From contig WASS01000005.1 of NCBI GenBank assembly GCA_009712635.1, forward strand, positions 1-64,000: DNA of 64,000 nucleotides, read 5' to 3'. The DNA comes from Hungatella sp. (GTDB lineage Bacteria > Bacillota > Clostridia > Lachnospirales > Lachnospiraceae). Positions 41,646 through 50,044 of the stretch are shown here, one piece after another (the stretch's first letter is position 1; every line of letters begins with the position of its first letter). A program made the position numbers and the translations under genes. The notes below the pieces were generated by a model. The model had not been told where the DNA came from, ran no database searches, and saw only the letters and a list, made by a program, of their open reading frames with translations.

Positions 41646-42299
41646 ATGAGATTTTTTGTTGATACGGCAAATACGGAAGATGTAAAAAAGGCAAATGATA
41701 TGGGGATTATCTGTGGAGTAACCACCAACCCATCCCTGATTGCCAAAGAAGGAAGAGATTTTTCAGAAGTAATTAAAGAGATTGCTTCGATTGTAGATGG
41801 CCCCATAAGCGGTGAAGTGAAAGCAACCACAACGGATGCGGTTCACATGATCAGCGAGGGAAAGGAAATTGCAGCCATTCACCCCAACATGGTAGTGAAA
41901 ATCCCCATGACAGCAGAGGGATTAAAAGCAGTAAAGGTTTTAAATTCAGAAGGAATCAAAACAAATGTAACTCTTGTATTTTCGGCTGCCCAGGCTTTGC
42001 TGGCCGCCCGCGCAGGAGCAGCTTATGTATCGCCGTTTTTAGGCCGTCTTGATGATATTTCCATGCCGGGTATTGATTTAATCCGGGACATTATGGAGAT
42101 TTTCACACAGCATGGAATTGAGACGGAGATTATTGCAGCCAGTATCCGGAATCCCATTCATGTGATTGACTGCGCTAAGGCAGGGGCAGATATTGCTACG
42201 GTACCTTATGGCGTACTGGCACAGATGATCCGCCATCCCCTGACAGATCAGGGAATTGATAAATTTGTTGCTGATTATATAGCTGTATTTGGAGAATAG
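41646..42299 (+). CDS. fsa: Transaldolase of the FSA/TalC type
   Basis: The 217-residue protein is a short transaldolase. The Schiff-base Lys85 is in V-V-K-I-P-M-T, at the same position as in E. coli fructose-6-phosphate aldolase, and the start M-R-F-F-V-D-T-A-N and the phosphate-site region R-N-P-I-H-V are as in that family. Some members are aldolases using dihydroxyacetone and others are true transaldolases; sequence alone does not decide. It is the last gene of the operon, before a terminator. Confidence 0.93.
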   Translation: MRFFVDTANTEDVKKANDMGIICGVTTNPSLIAKEGRDFSEVIKEIASIVDGPISGEVKATTTDAVHMISEGKEIAAIHPNMVVKIPMTAEGLKAVKVLNSEGIKTNVTLVFSAAQALLAARAGAAYVSPFLGRLDDISMPGIDLIRDIMEIFTQHGIETEIIAASIRNPIHVIDCAKAGADIATVPYGVLAQMIRHPLTDQGIDKFVADYIAVFGE

Positions 42300-42310
42300 C
42301 TTTGAAATAA

Positions 42311-42340
42311 GAACGGGACTGTTATGGTTTCGTTCTTTTT
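42311..42340 (+). terminator. Terminator of the importer/transketolase operon
   Basis: GAACG (42311-42315) and CGTTC (42331-42335) close a hairpin with further weak pairing inside, followed by TTTTT. Confidence 0.7.
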
Positions 42341-42392
42341 CATATCTGGTTAATTGAGATGTCTACCTGATTGCATTGCTTACATATATAGG

Positions 42393-42430
42393 AAAAAAAT
42401 AGCCTACCCTGACGCAAACAGGATAGGCTG
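42393..42430 (-). terminator. Minus-strand terminator-like hairpin without an assigned gene
   Basis: Read on the minus strand, AGCCTATCC and GGGTAGGCT pair with one wobble around an 11-nt loop, followed by ATTTTTTT. The minus strand upstream of it (42431-42640) has no coding frame, so it may end a small RNA, or may simply block antisense transcription. Confidence 0.6.
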
Positions 42431-42640
42431 GCTTTAAAGGCAGAGTTGAAAAGTGTAATTAATATATTTAGCTATAAAACACGTCAATAATTTATGTATA
42501 TCATATTGAAAAATTTCATCAAAGATGTTAGAATATAGCAATAAACAAGATGAAATATTTGATAGTAACTAAATTAATATGAAATATTGGACAACCTTGT
42601 TTATTAAAATGATTTTTATATTATAAAGGAGGATTCAATT
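42431..42640. other. AT-rich non-coding region upstream of ferritin
   Basis: Together with the two hairpins before it, this makes a 341-nt gap without genes. It holds a direct repeat ATGAAATATT (42550-42559 and 42579-42588) and an inverted repeat ATTTCATC/GATGAAAT (42513-42520 and 42549-42556). A possible ferritin promoter is TTGTTT (42597-42602) with TATTAT (42619-42624), 16 nt apart. I see no riboswitch. Confidence 0.4.
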
Positions 42641-43153
42641 ATGCTTAACAAAGAGATTGTTGCTAAGATAAACAAACAGATTAATTTTGAACTTTACTCC
42701 GCATATGTATATCTGGATATATCAAACTATTATGCAGACCAGAATTTAAACGGGTTTGCAAACTGGTTTAAAATACAGACTCAGGAGGAGCGTGACCATG
42801 CTATGCTGTTCATGGATTACCTTCTTCAGAACGGAGAAAAGATTGTTCTTTCGGATATTAAGGCCCCTTCCTTCGAATTCACCGATTTTCGTCAGCCGGC
42901 CATGGAAGCCTTTGAACATGAGGTAAAGGTAACAGCTTCCATTCACGACATTTACGGAGCTGCTTATGAAATAAAGGATTTCCGTACCATGCAGTTTCTT
43001 GACTGGTTTGTAAAGGAACAGAGTGAAGAAGAGAAGAATACAGATGAGATCATTAAGAGATATGATTTGTTCGGTAGTGATGCAAAGGGACTTTATCTCC
43101 TGGATTCGGAGCTGGCAGCCAGAGTCTATACTCCGCCTACGCTGGTAATCTGA
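42641..43153 (+). CDS. ftnA: Non-haem ferritin (FtnA)
   Basis: The 170-residue four-helix protein stores iron in a 24-mer cage. Ferroxidase ligands Glu17, Glu50, His53 and Glu94 are all present at canonical numbering, with a further conserved Gln/Glu pair in E-Q-S-E-E-E-K (about residues 126-132). It starts behind AAAGGAGG. It lies about 12 kb from the iron-type uptake locus, is monocistronic and ends at a strong terminator. Confidence 0.96.
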   Translation: MLNKEIVAKINKQINFELYSAYVYLDISNYYADQNLNGFANWFKIQTQEERDHAMLFMDYLLQNGEKIVLSDIKAPSFEFTDFRQPAMEAFEHEVKVTASIHDIYGAAYEIKDFRTMQFLDWFVKEQSEEEKNTDEIIKRYDLFGSDAKGLYLLDSELAARVYTPPTLVI

Positions 43154-43224
43154 TTTTTCAGGCTGAGGTCCAGTAATTAAATAAAGGCAGAACCCCTATA
43201 GGCGGGGGAAAAACGCTTAAAAGA

Positions 43225-43260
43225 GAAGGATTCTTCAGAGGGAAGAATCCTTCTTTTTTT
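43225..43260 (+). terminator. Terminator after ferritin
   Basis: GAAGGATTCTTC pairs with GAAGAATCCTTC around a short loop and is followed by seven T. Confidence 0.95.
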
Positions 43261-43281
43261 GTGTGCCCGACGTCACATGTT

Positions 43282-44220
43282 CTAATGCAATGTCATTAAC
43301 TTTAAATCACCATTGTAATTGGTATTTACATATGTTTTAGCCAAATCGATCAGACATTTATGAGGCGGTGTCATAATTAAATCCTTTCGGTAAAGAATTG
43401 AATGAATTCTGTACAGTTTCGGTTCCAGTGAAAAGCAGGTAATCATCTTGTGAGGAAGCTGATATTCAACAGGAATAAAACCCACTCCGATATTGCTGGA
43501 TACCATGTCACAAATAGACTGAACATGAGAGGTCATGCAGGCAATCGTGGGGGTAAATTCCTCCTTTTCAAAAAAATCTTCGATCAGATACCGAATACAG
43601 GAACCTTTGTGCTGAAGGATGAAAGGAGAACCGTGAAAATGTTCCAGAAGCTGTGTGCTGGTAAGAGAACGCTGGCGGTTCCCGCTTGTCTTTTGGGAAT
43701 AGGGATGGCTGCTGGGGGCAGCAAATACAACCTCTTCTCTTTTCAGTTCAATACTCTGACCTCTGTACTGTTCCATGGAATTGGCAGTTACAAAAGCCAG
43801 GTCTATTTCCCCTTTTGAAATAAAATTGCTGGTAGACCGCAGATTGTCATCTGACAGTACCAGCTCTACCTTCGGGTAATACTTACGGAAATCAGCCAGG
43901 ATACAGGAGAGCATCTGCATGGCGCTGGAAGCAGAGGTGCCAATGCGGATCCGGCTTGAATTTGAGACACGTTTTATATCCTTTTCCAGGTTTGAAGTTA
44001 ATGAAATTACTTTTTTTGCGTATTCTGCGTAGAGGTTTCCCACCGGAGTCAGGAAATAGGTACCTCCGGACCTTTCAAAAAGCGGTGAACCAAGCTCCTG
44101 TTCCTGCTTGGTAAGGAACTGGCTTAGCGTAGGTTGTGAGATGTACAGTTTTTTAGCTGCTTTCGTCATATTTCCCGTTTCAGCCAGTGCGAGAATATAT
44201 TCTAAATACCTGATGTCCAT
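43282..44220 (-). CDS. LysR-family transcriptional regulator
   Basis: The 312-residue protein has the LysR helix-turn-helix at residues 1-60 (A-L-A-E-T-G-N-M-T-K-A-A-K-K-L-Y-I-S-Q-P-T-L-S-Q-F) and a two-lobed effector domain (about 90-300). It is divergent from the Dpp-type transporter operon and shares its promoter region, so it most likely controls that operon with a uronate or oligosaccharide-derived inducer. Length is normal. Confidence 0.94.
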   Translation of the reverse strand: MDIRYLEYILALAETGNMTKAAKKLYISQPTLSQFLTKQEQELGSPLFERSGGTYFLTPVGNLYAEYAKKVISLTSNLEKDIKRVSNSSRIRIGTSASSAMQMLSCILADFRKYYPKVELVLSDDNLRSTSNFISKGEIDLAFVTANSMEQYRGQSIELKREEVVFAAPSSHPYSQKTSGNRQRSLTSTQLLEHFHGSPFILQHKGSCIRYLIEDFFEKEEFTPTIACMTSHVQSICDMVSSNIGVGFIPVEYQLPHKMITCFSLEPKLYRIHSILYRKDLIMTPPHKCLIDLAKTYVNTNYNGDLKLMTLH

Positions 44221-44393
44221 GGAAGGCCTGCTTTCTTTTGTTGTGAGTTTTAGTTATAGGCAGTGACTATAGTAAAAATAGGAAGGGGTTATTGGAAAAA
44301 ATGCATAATAAAATATATAATTAGAACTGGAAAGTGGTTTAAAATTTACATTGAAAAGGAGATGACGCGATTTAATATTCAAAATCATCTATA

Positions 44394-44427
44394 TTTTCAT
44401 TATAACAGAGTGTGTCTATAATGAAAA
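44394..44427. promoter_or_regulatory. Mirror-image divergent promoters in one inverted repeat
   Basis: TTTTCATTATA (44394-44404) and TATAATGAAAA (44417-44427) are perfect inverted arms with a 12-nt spacer. On the plus strand TTTTCA and TATAAT are 17 nt apart, and by symmetry the same is true on the minus strand, so one element provides promoters for both the LysR gene and the transporter operon. Confidence 0.68.
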
Positions 44428-44475
44428 CACTAAAAATAACAGAATAAAAAACAAGTTATGCGAGGAGGGAGGAAT

Positions 44476-44502
44476 ATGGCAGGCTATAAGTTCCTGCTAT
44501 AA
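44476..44502 (+). CDS. Eight-codon leader peptide before the transporter operon
   Basis: GAGGAGGGAGG is followed by ATG at 44476 and the reading frame M-A-G-Y-K-F-L-L, stop at 44500-44502. The first transporter gene starts 6 nt later and has no ribosome site of its own. GCAGG and CCTGC within the frame can form a small hairpin. Translation of the leader would deliver ribosomes to the transporter gene by coupling. Confidence 0.6.
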   Translation: MAGYKFLL

Positions 44503-44508
44503 GTCAAA

Positions 44509-45453
44509 ATGAAAGCATACATAATAAAACGTACCGGACAGATGATACTGATTATTTTTCTGATATCCATCTTTACATTCATGCTGGTATCGTTGATTCC
44601 TGGTGATCCTGTATATGCCATGCTGGGACAGGAGGTATCCCAGGAAGAATATAAGAGGGTGTTTCATGAATTAAAATTGGATCAGCCGATTATTCACAGG
44701 TATTTCAGCTGGCTGGCTGGTGCAGTCCAGGGGGACTGGGGGCAGTCCACCCAGTTTCATAAAAGTACTTTGGAAATTATAAATGAACGGATTCCCATAA
44801 CCTTATTTTTTTCAATCAGTGCATTTATCATAAGCATTCCCCTAGGAATTCTGTTCGGTGTGATCAGCGCAGTATATAGGGGAAAGCCGGCAGATACGGC
44901 AGTCACTCTTGTAGCCAACATAACAGCCTGTCTTCCCCAGTTCTGGATTGCACTATTAGTCATGTATGTATTTGCAATGAAACTGGGCTGGCTCCCTTCT
45001 TACGGTTTTACCTGGTTTCATGTGGACCCGGTGACTGCGATCAGACAGGCTGTTATGCCGCTGTTTTGTCTGGCACTTGGAGGAATTGCTACAGTGACCA
45101 GGCAGACACGTTCCAGTATGCTGGAAGTCATCCGGCAGGATTATGTCAGAACTGCAAAAAGTAAGGGACTGTCACAGCGGAAGGTCATCTATGTGCATGC
45201 TCTTAAAAATGCCCTGATACCCGTTATCACCATCCTTGGAATGCGCCTAGGGTCCATGCTGGCAGGTTCCATGTTTGTGGAATCCGTGTTTAACATTCCA
45301 GGAATGGGCTCTTTATTTGTTAAAGCGATTCAGTCAAGAGATATTCCGGTTGTTCAGGCATGCGTGCTGGTCACAGCGCTGGTATCCTGTATCATCAACC
45401 TTTTGACTGATATTCTGTATGCAGTGGTTGATCCGAGAGTCAGGTTTGAATAG
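44509..45453 (+). CDS. Dpp/Opp-type ABC permease (DppB-like)
   Basis: The 314-residue permease has six hydrophobic segments, the N-terminal M-K-A-Y-I-I-K-R signature and the EAA-type loop Y-V-R-T-A-K-S-K-G-L-S (about residues 213-223). Its family is mainly known for di- and oligopeptide import, but members also carry oligosaccharides. Its start lacks a ribosome site and probably relies on coupling to the leader frame. The genes that follow complete a five-component transporter. Confidence 0.92.
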   Translation: MKAYIIKRTGQMILIIFLISIFTFMLVSLIPGDPVYAMLGQEVSQEEYKRVFHELKLDQPIIHRYFSWLAGAVQGDWGQSTQFHKSTLEIINERIPITLFFSISAFIISIPLGILFGVISAVYRGKPADTAVTLVANITACLPQFWIALLVMYVFAMKLGWLPSYGFTWFHVDPVTAIRQAVMPLFCLALGGIATVTRQTRSSMLEVIRQDYVRTAKSKGLSQRKVIYVHALKNALIPVITILGMRLGSMLAGSMFVESVFNIPGMGSLFVKAIQSRDIPVVQACVLVTALVSCIINLLTDILYAVVDPRVRFE

Positions 45454-45462
45454 GGAGGCAAA

Positions 45463-46320
45463 ATGATGAAAAACAACGGAAGATGGAAAAAGACAGTTAA
45501 AATTTTGTTTGCCAGAAAGATTGCCGCATTCAGTGCAGCGGTGGTTCTCCTCTTTATTGCCCTGGCAGTTTTCGCACCGGTTTTTGCACCGTATGACCCC
45601 AATTATGCAGATTTTGCCTCTTATCTTCAGGGACCCGGAAAAGATCATCTTCTAGGGACCGATAATTACGGGAGAGACGTGTTAAGCCGGATTATATACG
45701 GAACCAGAGTGAGTCTGATTATCGGTGTATTTGCAGTCATGATTGCCTGTGTTGCGGGAACCTTTTTTGGAATGATTGCAGGTTATTTCGGCGGAATCAC
45801 AGATGACATTATTACAAGAATCATGGAAGCCATTCGGGCAATTCCCCAGATTATTCTCGCTATGGCCCTGACTGCTGTGTTTGGCAGCGGGATCCGTAAT
45901 CTGGCTATTATTCTTGGAATCTCTTCTATGGCAGGATATGTCCGGATGATGAGAGGACAGGTGCTGACAATCAAGCAGGCAGATTATGTTATGGCAGGAA
46001 AACTTCAGGGGAATAAAAATTTCAGGCTGATGTTTAAACACATTCTCCCAAACAGTATTTCACCAATTATTGTCATGATGACCCAGCAGGTGGGACAGAC
46101 CATTCTGGCAGAAGCCGGACTCAGCTTTTTAGGTCTTGGAATCAGCGCGCCGACTGCATCCTGGGGAGGTATGGTCAGTGACGGCCGCTTATTCCTTCTC
46201 CAGAATCCAGTATTTGCACTCACACCGGGAGTCTGCGTTGCGGTTCTGGTTATCTGTCTGAATATGTTTGGTGACGGTGTCCGGGATGCACTGGATCCAA
46301 GGCTTCGGGGTGAGGTTTGA
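45463..46320 (+). CDS. Dpp/Opp-type ABC permease (DppC-like)
   Basis: The 285-residue second permease has the N-terminal membrane segment and the G-T-D-N-Y-G-R-D-V-L-S-R family motif (about residues 65-76), with the coupling loop Y-V-M-A-G-K-L-Q-G (about 175-183). It starts behind GGGAGG; ATG codons at 45463 and 45466 are both possible. It forms the channel with the DppB-like protein. Confidence 0.93.
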   Translation: MMKNNGRWKKTVKILFARKIAAFSAAVVLLFIALAVFAPVFAPYDPNYADFASYLQGPGKDHLLGTDNYGRDVLSRIIYGTRVSLIIGVFAVMIACVAGTFFGMIAGYFGGITDDIITRIMEAIRAIPQIILAMALTAVFGSGIRNLAIILGISSMAGYVRMMRGQVLTIKQADYVMAGKLQGNKNFRLMFKHILPNSISPIIVMMTQQVGQTILAEAGLSFLGLGISAPTASWGGMVSDGRLFLLQNPVFALTPGVCVAVLVICLNMFGDGVRDALDPRLRGEV

Positions 46321-46334
46321 TGGGAGGAGACAAA

Positions 46335-48362
46335 ATGGAACACTTGTTGGAACTGAAAAGTATGGAAACCTGTTTTAAGACAGACGGACAGCTTGTAAAG
46401 GCTGTTGACAACGTATCCATGTATCTGGATCCGGGTGAGATTATCGGAATTGTAGGGGAGTCAGGGAGCGGGAAATCTGTGACCATGATGAGCATGCTGC
46501 AGCTGATTGGCTCACCGGGGAAGGTGACCGGCGGTGAGGTTTATATCCGGGGAAATGAAAAGAATATGCTGGAGTATGGACCCAATAGTGAGGAAATGCG
46601 TCATATGAGAGGCGGAAAAATAAGTATGATTTTTCAGGAGCCTATGACATCCTTAAATCCGGTGCTGACCATCGGATACCAGATACAGGAAAATATTATG
46701 GAACACTTAAAGGTGGACAGGGAGGAAGCGAAAAAGCGTGCCATAGAGATGCTGAAGCTGGTTAATATACCGGATCCGCAGGATCGGTTCGACTATTATC
46801 CTCAGCAGTTTTCCGGCGGAATGCGTCAGCGTATTATGATTGCCATGGCTATGTCATCAGAACCTGAGATTCTGGTTGCAGATGAAGCGACTACGGCTCT
46901 TGATGTGACTACTCAGGCTCAGCTTCTGGAGATGATCAGGGATATCGCAAAGAAAACCAATACATCGGTTATTATTGTGACTCATAATCTGGGAATTGTA
47001 GCCAGGTTTGCAGAGCGGATCTATGTAATGTACTCAGGAAGTGTTGTGGAAATGGCGGATACAAAACGGCTCTTTGCAGATTCGGAGCATCCGTATACAA
47101 GAGCGCTGCTCAGAGCCATTCCAAGGCTTGACGATCCAAAGGAGCGCATTCTGATTCCCATTGAGGGGCTTCCGCCTAATCCGGCATCAAGGCCTGAATT
47201 CTGCCCTTTTTATGAACGCTGTGAATACCGCATGGACCGGTGCAGGGAATGTTCAAAACCTGGGCTGCAGGAGATAGAAAAAGGGCATTTTGCTGCCTGC
47301 CATTTATCGGAAGCAGAAAAGAGAATGAAGGCAGAAGAAATCGCAGCTAAGGAAATAAAAAAGGCTCCGGCATCAAAGGCAGGAGAAGAAATCTGTCTTG
47401 ATGTTAAAAATGTAAGGAAGTATTTTCCTATTTACAAAGGGATGATCAGAAAGAAGATTGGCGACGTAAAAGCAATCGAGGACATTGATTTTTATGTCAG
47501 AAAGGGTGAGACGCTGGGCATTGTAGGGGAGTCGGGATGCGGAAAGACGACTCTGGCCAGATGTATCATGCGTGTGTATAAACCGGAGGAAGGAAAAATT
47601 GTATTCAATGGTACAGACATTGCAGGCTTTAGCGACAGACAAATGCATCCCTTCAGAAAAAAAATATCCATGATTTTTCAGGATCCCTTCTCGTCTCTTG
47701 ATCCAAGACAGACAGCGGAGTCCATTGTGGGTGAATCACTCATCCTTCATAAGCTGGTGAAGAACAGAGAGGAGTATGGCAAAAGAGTAGATGAACTGTT
47801 CCGGATCGTCGGGCTGGATCCGGCCCTTAAATACCGGGTACCTCATGAGTTTTCAGGAGGACAGAGACAGAGACTTGGCATTGCCAGGGCCTTATCCTCA
47901 CAGCCGGATCTCATTCTCTGTGATGAACCCATATCTGCGTTGGATGTTTCCATACAGGCTCAGATTATTAATCTGCTTGAGGAGTTACAGTCAAAGCTTG
48001 GTCTGACCTATTTGTTTATTGCCCACGATCTGGCGGTTGTCAAGCATATAAGCAGCCGGATTCTGGTTATGTATCTGGGAAGAGTGGTGGAAATCGCTGA
48101 CTGTGAGGAGCTGTACAGCAATACTCTTCATCCTTATACCAGAACACTGCTCAGTGCGGTTCCGGTTGCGGATCCTCTGGTTGAGGAAACCAGAGAGAGA
48201 GTTCCTATCAGAGGAGAAGTGCCAAGTCTTACAAACAGGCCGGCAGGCTGTCCATTCCATAACAGATGTGATAAGGCGGGTGAACGGTGCCGCAGGGAGA
48301 TACCAAGACTTCTTGATGCGGGAGAAAATCATCAGGTGGCTTGTTTCTTATACAATCAATAA
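46335..48362 (+). CDS. Fused Dpp/Opp-type ABC ATPases (DppD-DppF fusion)
   Basis: The 675-residue protein (ATG 46335 behind GGAGGAG) joins two ATPases that are usually separate. The first half has Walker A G-E-S-G-S-G-K-S (about residues 38-45) and signature F-S-G-G-M-R-Q-R; the second has G-E-S-G-C-G-K-T (about 397-404) and F-S-G-G-Q-R-Q-R. Each half ends in the oligopeptide-type C-terminal domain with a Cys cluster (C-P-F-Y-E-R-C and C-P-F-H-N-R-C). The fusion ensures a one-to-one ratio of both halves. It drives the importer encoded upstream. Confidence 0.94.
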   Translation: MEHLLELKSMETCFKTDGQLVKAVDNVSMYLDPGEIIGIVGESGSGKSVTMMSMLQLIGSPGKVTGGEVYIRGNEKNMLEYGPNSEEMRHMRGGKISMIFQEPMTSLNPVLTIGYQIQENIMEHLKVDREEAKKRAIEMLKLVNIPDPQDRFDYYPQQFSGGMRQRIMIAMAMSSEPEILVADEATTALDVTTQAQLLEMIRDIAKKTNTSVIIVTHNLGIVARFAERIYVMYSGSVVEMADTKRLFADSEHPYTRALLRAIPRLDDPKERILIPIEGLPPNPASRPEFCPFYERCEYRMDRCRECSKPGLQEIEKGHFAACHLSEAEKRMKAEEIAAKEIKKAPASKAGEEICLDVKNVRKYFPIYKGMIRKKIGDVKAIEDIDFYVRKGETLGIVGESGCGKTTLARCIMRVYKPEEGKIVFNGTDIAGFSDRQMHPFRKKISMIFQDPFSSLDPRQTAESIVGESLILHKLVKNREEYGKRVDELFRIVGLDPALKYRVPHEFSGGQRQRLGIARALSSQPDLILCDEPISALDVSIQAQIINLLEELQSKLGLTYLFIAHDLAVVKHISSRILVMYLGRVVEIADCEELYSNTLHPYTRTLLSAVPVADPLVEETRERVPIRGEVPSLTNRPAGCPFHNRCDKAGERCRREIPRLLDAGENHQVACFLYNQ

Positions 48363-48396
48363 AAATTAAACAATGAAATTGAAGGAGGATTACAGA

Positions 48397-50013
48397 ATGA
48401 AAATAGCAAAGAAAGTGTTGGCATTGACAGGTTTAGCAATTATGGCCGCAGCAATGACTGCTGGATGCGGAGGGAGCAAAAACACCAGTATCCCAGAGAC
48501 AACAACTGCAAAAAACATAGAAACAACGGCAGCAAAGACCGGTGAAAGTGAGGCTGCCAAAGAAGTTGCAGAAGGAGGGAAACTGGTAATAGCCATTCCG
48601 TTATCACATAATACATTCTTCCTGCCCCAGTCGACCTCGACCAGTGACCGTTTTGGCGCACAGCCGGTTATTGAATCCCTTGGACGTGCCGATGAGGAAG
48701 GAAATTATTATCCATGGCTGGCAGAGGAGTTCTACTCAGACCCGGATAATCTGATATTCACCATTAAGCTGAGAGAAGGCGTGAAGTTTCATGACGGATC
48801 GGATTGCGACGCGGAGGCAGTAGCCTGGAACATACAAAAGTATATTGACAACGGAAAAGCCAGTGAGCTTGGTTCTCCTGTGAAGGTTACGGTAGTTGAT
48901 GATAGAAGAATCGAAATTCAGTATGATCAGTGGTCTAACAACTGGGATAACTTAATCGGTGATATCTTTATCATTTCCAAGGAAGCCTACGAAAAGAACG
49001 GTGAGGAATGGTGCAAAACCAATGCCGTCGGAACCGGACCGTTTATCCTGGATTCCTTTATTGATGACAATAAAATTACATATACAAAAAATGAAAATTA
49101 CAGGATAGAAGGACAGCCTTATGTTGACCAGCTGGAAATTGATATGATCATGGATACCAATACCATGATGTCCGCTCTTCTTAATAAAGAAGTGGGCGTG
49201 GCAATGAAGCTGGAAAATGACGCGATTATTAATACCATCAAACAGGCGGGATTTGAAAGCATTGGCAGAAAGAATGCAAACTGTGCCGATATTAAGCACA
49301 TAATCTGGAACAGCAAGAGCGATAAGCATCCCATGGGAGACTTAAAGGTCCGTCAGGCGATTATGCATGCCATTGACTGGGAACAGGTAGCGAAGGCGCT
49401 GTCCGGTGGCCTGGGTGAGGCGACCCCTCTGTTTTGTACTTCAGACTCATGGGCATATTCCCCTCAGGAATTTTATGAATATAATCCGGAACTGGCAAAG
49501 CAGATGCTTTCTGAAGCGGGTTATCCAAATGGTTTTGAAACTTCTATTTATACCACGTCACAGAATAATGATACGGCAACTGTATTTCAGGCCATTCTGG
49601 CTACAATCGGTATTACGGCGAAGGTGGAGGTTCTTGATGGATCCGCCCTGGCAGCAATGCAGAAGGAAGACGATATCGATGGTTTTATTGCAAACAGAGG
49701 GGCAAGTAAGATGGATTTTACCAATAATTATATCCGTCTGTATTCCTCTGAAGGAATTAAAAATCATGGAATTATGCTTCGGCCGGATGAATTTGAAACA
49801 CCGCTGTTTGCAGCCAGAGCAGCCAAAACAATCGAAGAGAAGAAGGAAAATTTACAAAAGGCAGCTAAGGCTCTTGTGTCGGATTATGTAATGATTACTC
49901 CGCTGTCTGTTGTTTATTATGAAGCATTTTCAGTGCCAGGTCTGAAAGACAGCGGAATCTATGATGTAAGTCTGGAGCAGTGGACGCCGGAAGCCGTTTA
50001 CTGGACTAAATAA
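48397..50013 (+). CDS. Dpp/Opp-type substrate-binding lipoprotein
   Basis: This gene encodes 538 residues, taking ATG 48397 behind GAAGGAGG rather than ATG 48373. The signal ends in T-A-G-C (Cys at about residue 24), and a Thr/Glu-rich tether follows. The body is the SBP_bac_5 fold with L-R-E-G-V-K-F-H-D-G-S (about residues 127-137) and V-R-Q-A-I-M-H-A-I-D (about 317-326). Although the family is named for peptides, the next genes encode sugar-acid enzymes, so an oligouronide is the more likely ligand here. Confidence 0.9.
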   Translation: MKIAKKVLALTGLAIMAAAMTAGCGGSKNTSIPETTTAKNIETTAAKTGESEAAKEVAEGGKLVIAIPLSHNTFFLPQSTSTSDRFGAQPVIESLGRADEEGNYYPWLAEEFYSDPDNLIFTIKLREGVKFHDGSDCDAEAVAWNIQKYIDNGKASELGSPVKVTVVDDRRIEIQYDQWSNNWDNLIGDIFIISKEAYEKNGEEWCKTNAVGTGPFILDSFIDDNKITYTKNENYRIEGQPYVDQLEIDMIMDTNTMMSALLNKEVGVAMKLENDAIINTIKQAGFESIGRKNANCADIKHIIWNSKSDKHPMGDLKVRQAIMHAIDWEQVAKALSGGLGEATPLFCTSDSWAYSPQEFYEYNPELAKQMLSEAGYPNGFETSIYTTSQNNDTATVFQAILATIGITAKVEVLDGSALAAMQKEDDIDGFIANRGASKMDFTNNYIRLYSSEGIKNHGIMLRPDEFETPLFAARAAKTIEEKKENLQKAAKALVSDYVMITPLSVVYYEAFSVPGLKDSGIYDVSLEQWTPEAVYWTK

Positions 50014-50044
50014 CCGATTACTTAATTGAAAGGAGGATTCCTAC

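Noticed and set aside
35234-42299. Assignment of the transketolase operon to sulfoquinovose breakdown
   Set aside because: No sulfoquinovosidase, sulfofructose isomerase, sulfolactaldehyde reductase or sulfonate exporter gene is present, so the substrate is left open.
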